Shown: piece by piece, positions 5,801-6,685 of the stretch
Numbering within the stretch: the first letter of the stretch is position 1
How the letters are laid out: the number at the start of each line of letters is the position of its first letter
Source: an uncultured Alphaproteobacteria bacterium
GTDB taxonomy: Bacteria; Pseudomonadota; Alphaproteobacteria; Rhizobiales; Hyphomicrobiaceae
Direction: 5' to 3'
Assembly (NCBI GenBank): GCA_937950105.1
Contig: CALFEM010000572.1
Location: 1 to 6,685 of the forward strand
Length of the DNA stretch: 6,685 nt
Made by a program: the position numbers and the translations under genes
Notes under the pieces: model-generated
Seen by the model: the letters and a program-made list of their open reading frames with translations, nothing else
Told to the model about the DNA's origin: nothing
The model's database searches: none

Positions 5801-6635
5801 CCGCTCACCGCCTCGCCGCCGAGCGTGATCTGCTCGATGCCGAGATTGCCCTGTACGATCGCGCCGGCCGGGAGCGCCGCCAGCAGCCCGCGCGCCATCG
5901 CGCCGAGCGTTTCGACCGGAGAAGCGCGCCCGCTCGACGGGGCGAGGCGATCGAAATCGAGCCAGCGCGAGGCCGCGCTGAAATCCAGACGCGGTGGTGA
6001 GCCCCAGGCGAGACTCGCCGCCGCCGTCGCCAATTGCGGCTGGCCGACGTTGTCGACGCTGGCGACGAGATCGGCCCCCGTCAGCTGGCGCGCGTCGGCA
6101 AGCAACCGGCCCTTGATGTCGAGCGTGACCGGACCGGACGGCTTCAACGGCGCGGCATCGCCGGAAGGCGCCGGGGCCCGAGACGCCGGCATCGGTGCCG
6201 AGCCCGACGACCCGGCAGCCGGCGATGCCTCCGGAGGAGCACCGACCGCCGCATGGACCGTCGCGGCCGGCAGTTCGGGAAGCGGCATCTGCAGGGCGAC
6301 CTGCCCCTCGACCCGCGCCCGCCCGGTTAGATCCACGACGGCGCCGTCGAGTTGCGCCGACACACCGGCACGTTCGCCGGCGCCGGTCCTGGTTCGGGCC
6401 GAGCCCTTGAAGCGCAGTGTACCGGCTGCGTCCATCGCTCCAGTCGCCAACCGCAGCTCGCGCATGGCGCCGTTCCAGCGCGCGTCGGCCGTCAGCTTGT
6501 AGGGCCCAGCGAGCGACTCGGCCGCGAATTCGCCCGACATGTCGTCGAGCCGCGCCAGCTCGCCCGCACTCGCATGATGCAGCACGATGGCTCCGCCGCC
6601 GATCTCGACCGATTGCAGGGCCACGTTCTGCGGCA
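2836..6635 (-). CDS. AsmA-family cell envelope protein, C-terminal 1,265 residues (5' end missing)
   Basis: A very long frame of beta-rich, amphipathic repeats typical of AsmA/TamB-like proteins, such as DGTVSVADTPSV and LRFKGSAR. The diagnostic AsmA C-terminal block is near fragment residues 850-1060, with GKGRMTIGEAEIG at about 934-946 and DRFELRSGGGRVEG later. Family knowledge: AsmA-like proteins are inner-membrane-anchored periplasmic proteins with a lipid-holding beta groove, linked to phospholipid transport to the outer membrane and envelope integrity. The N-terminal membrane anchor is not visible because the contig ends first; the apparent start at 6636 is a TTG made with an adapter base. 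Two Pro/Ala-rich linkers (about 131-168 and 780-817) divide the fragment. From residue 1079 comes a highly charged Glu/Arg/Gln coiled coil (to about 1140), then a Pro/Thr/Gly-rich tail to the end. No membrane helix is seen in the fragment. It ends 17 bp from the convergent RHH gene. Confidence 0.88.
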
Positions 6636-6685
6636 AGATCGGAAGAGCGTCGTGGAGGGAAAGAGTGTAGATCTCGGTGGTCGCC
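6636..6685. other. Illumina TruSeq universal (P5-side) adapter, not genomic
   Basis: From AGATCGGAAGAGCGTCGTG onward the sequence matches the reverse complement of the TruSeq universal adapter up to GTGGTCGCC, with one difference: G at 6655 where the adapter has T. Genomic DNA ends at about 6635. The apparent start codon of the AsmA frame at 6636 includes an adapter base and is not real. Confidence 0.98.

Overview
The window is one assembled contig from a GC-rich bacterium with untrimmed Illumina TruSeq adapter at both ends (1-47 and 6636-6685). Genuine genomic DNA therefore runs from about 48 to 6635, and the two genes at the edges are cut off by the contig ends, not by biology. Gene content suggests an alphaproteobacterium: a DUF4169 protein next to a short ribbon-helix-helix protein, a secreted four-cysteine protein of a type common in Hyphomicrobiales, and a long AsmA-family protein. 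A Hyphomicrobiales or Rhodospirillales-like lineage (for example near Reyranella or Bradyrhizobium) is my guess from recalled family resemblance, not a search result.

Layout, left to right. (1) 48-591, minus strand: the N-terminal 181 residues of a GltD/DsrL/KorC-like iron-sulfur flavoprotein that passes electrons between NAD(P)H and a partner enzyme. (2) 592-1012: a divergent intergenic region of about 420 bp with an AT-rich island near 745-830 and a small inverted repeat. (3) 1013-1759, plus strand: an isochorismatase-fold cysteine hydrolase with a visible Asp-Lys-Cys triad. (4) 1689-1976, minus strand: a small secreted Cys-rich protein whose 3' end overlaps that of the hydrolase by 71 bp. 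(5) 1977-2297: intergenic, with a hairpin in the Cys-rich gene's leader and two copies of the palindromic word CTGATCAGG 44 bp apart. (6) 2298-2567 and 2579-2818, plus strand: a DUF4169 protein and an RHH_4-type protein, very likely one operon. (7) 2836-6635, minus strand: the C-terminal 1,265 residues of a large AsmA-family protein of the cell envelope, ending in a charged coiled coil and a Pro/Thr/Gly-rich tail.

The genes do not form one obvious pathway. The clearest unit is the DUF4169-RHH pair. Three junctions are tight: a tail-to-tail overlap (hydrolase/Cys-rich), a 17-bp convergent gap (RHH/AsmA), and a divergent start region (flavoprotein/hydrolase). I do not see a mobile element, CRISPR array, tRNA, rRNA or defence system. 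I did not find a convincing new system; the points most worth checking are the AsmA C-terminal tail, the overlapping 3' ends, the paired palindromes and the Ala/Pro extension on DUF4169.
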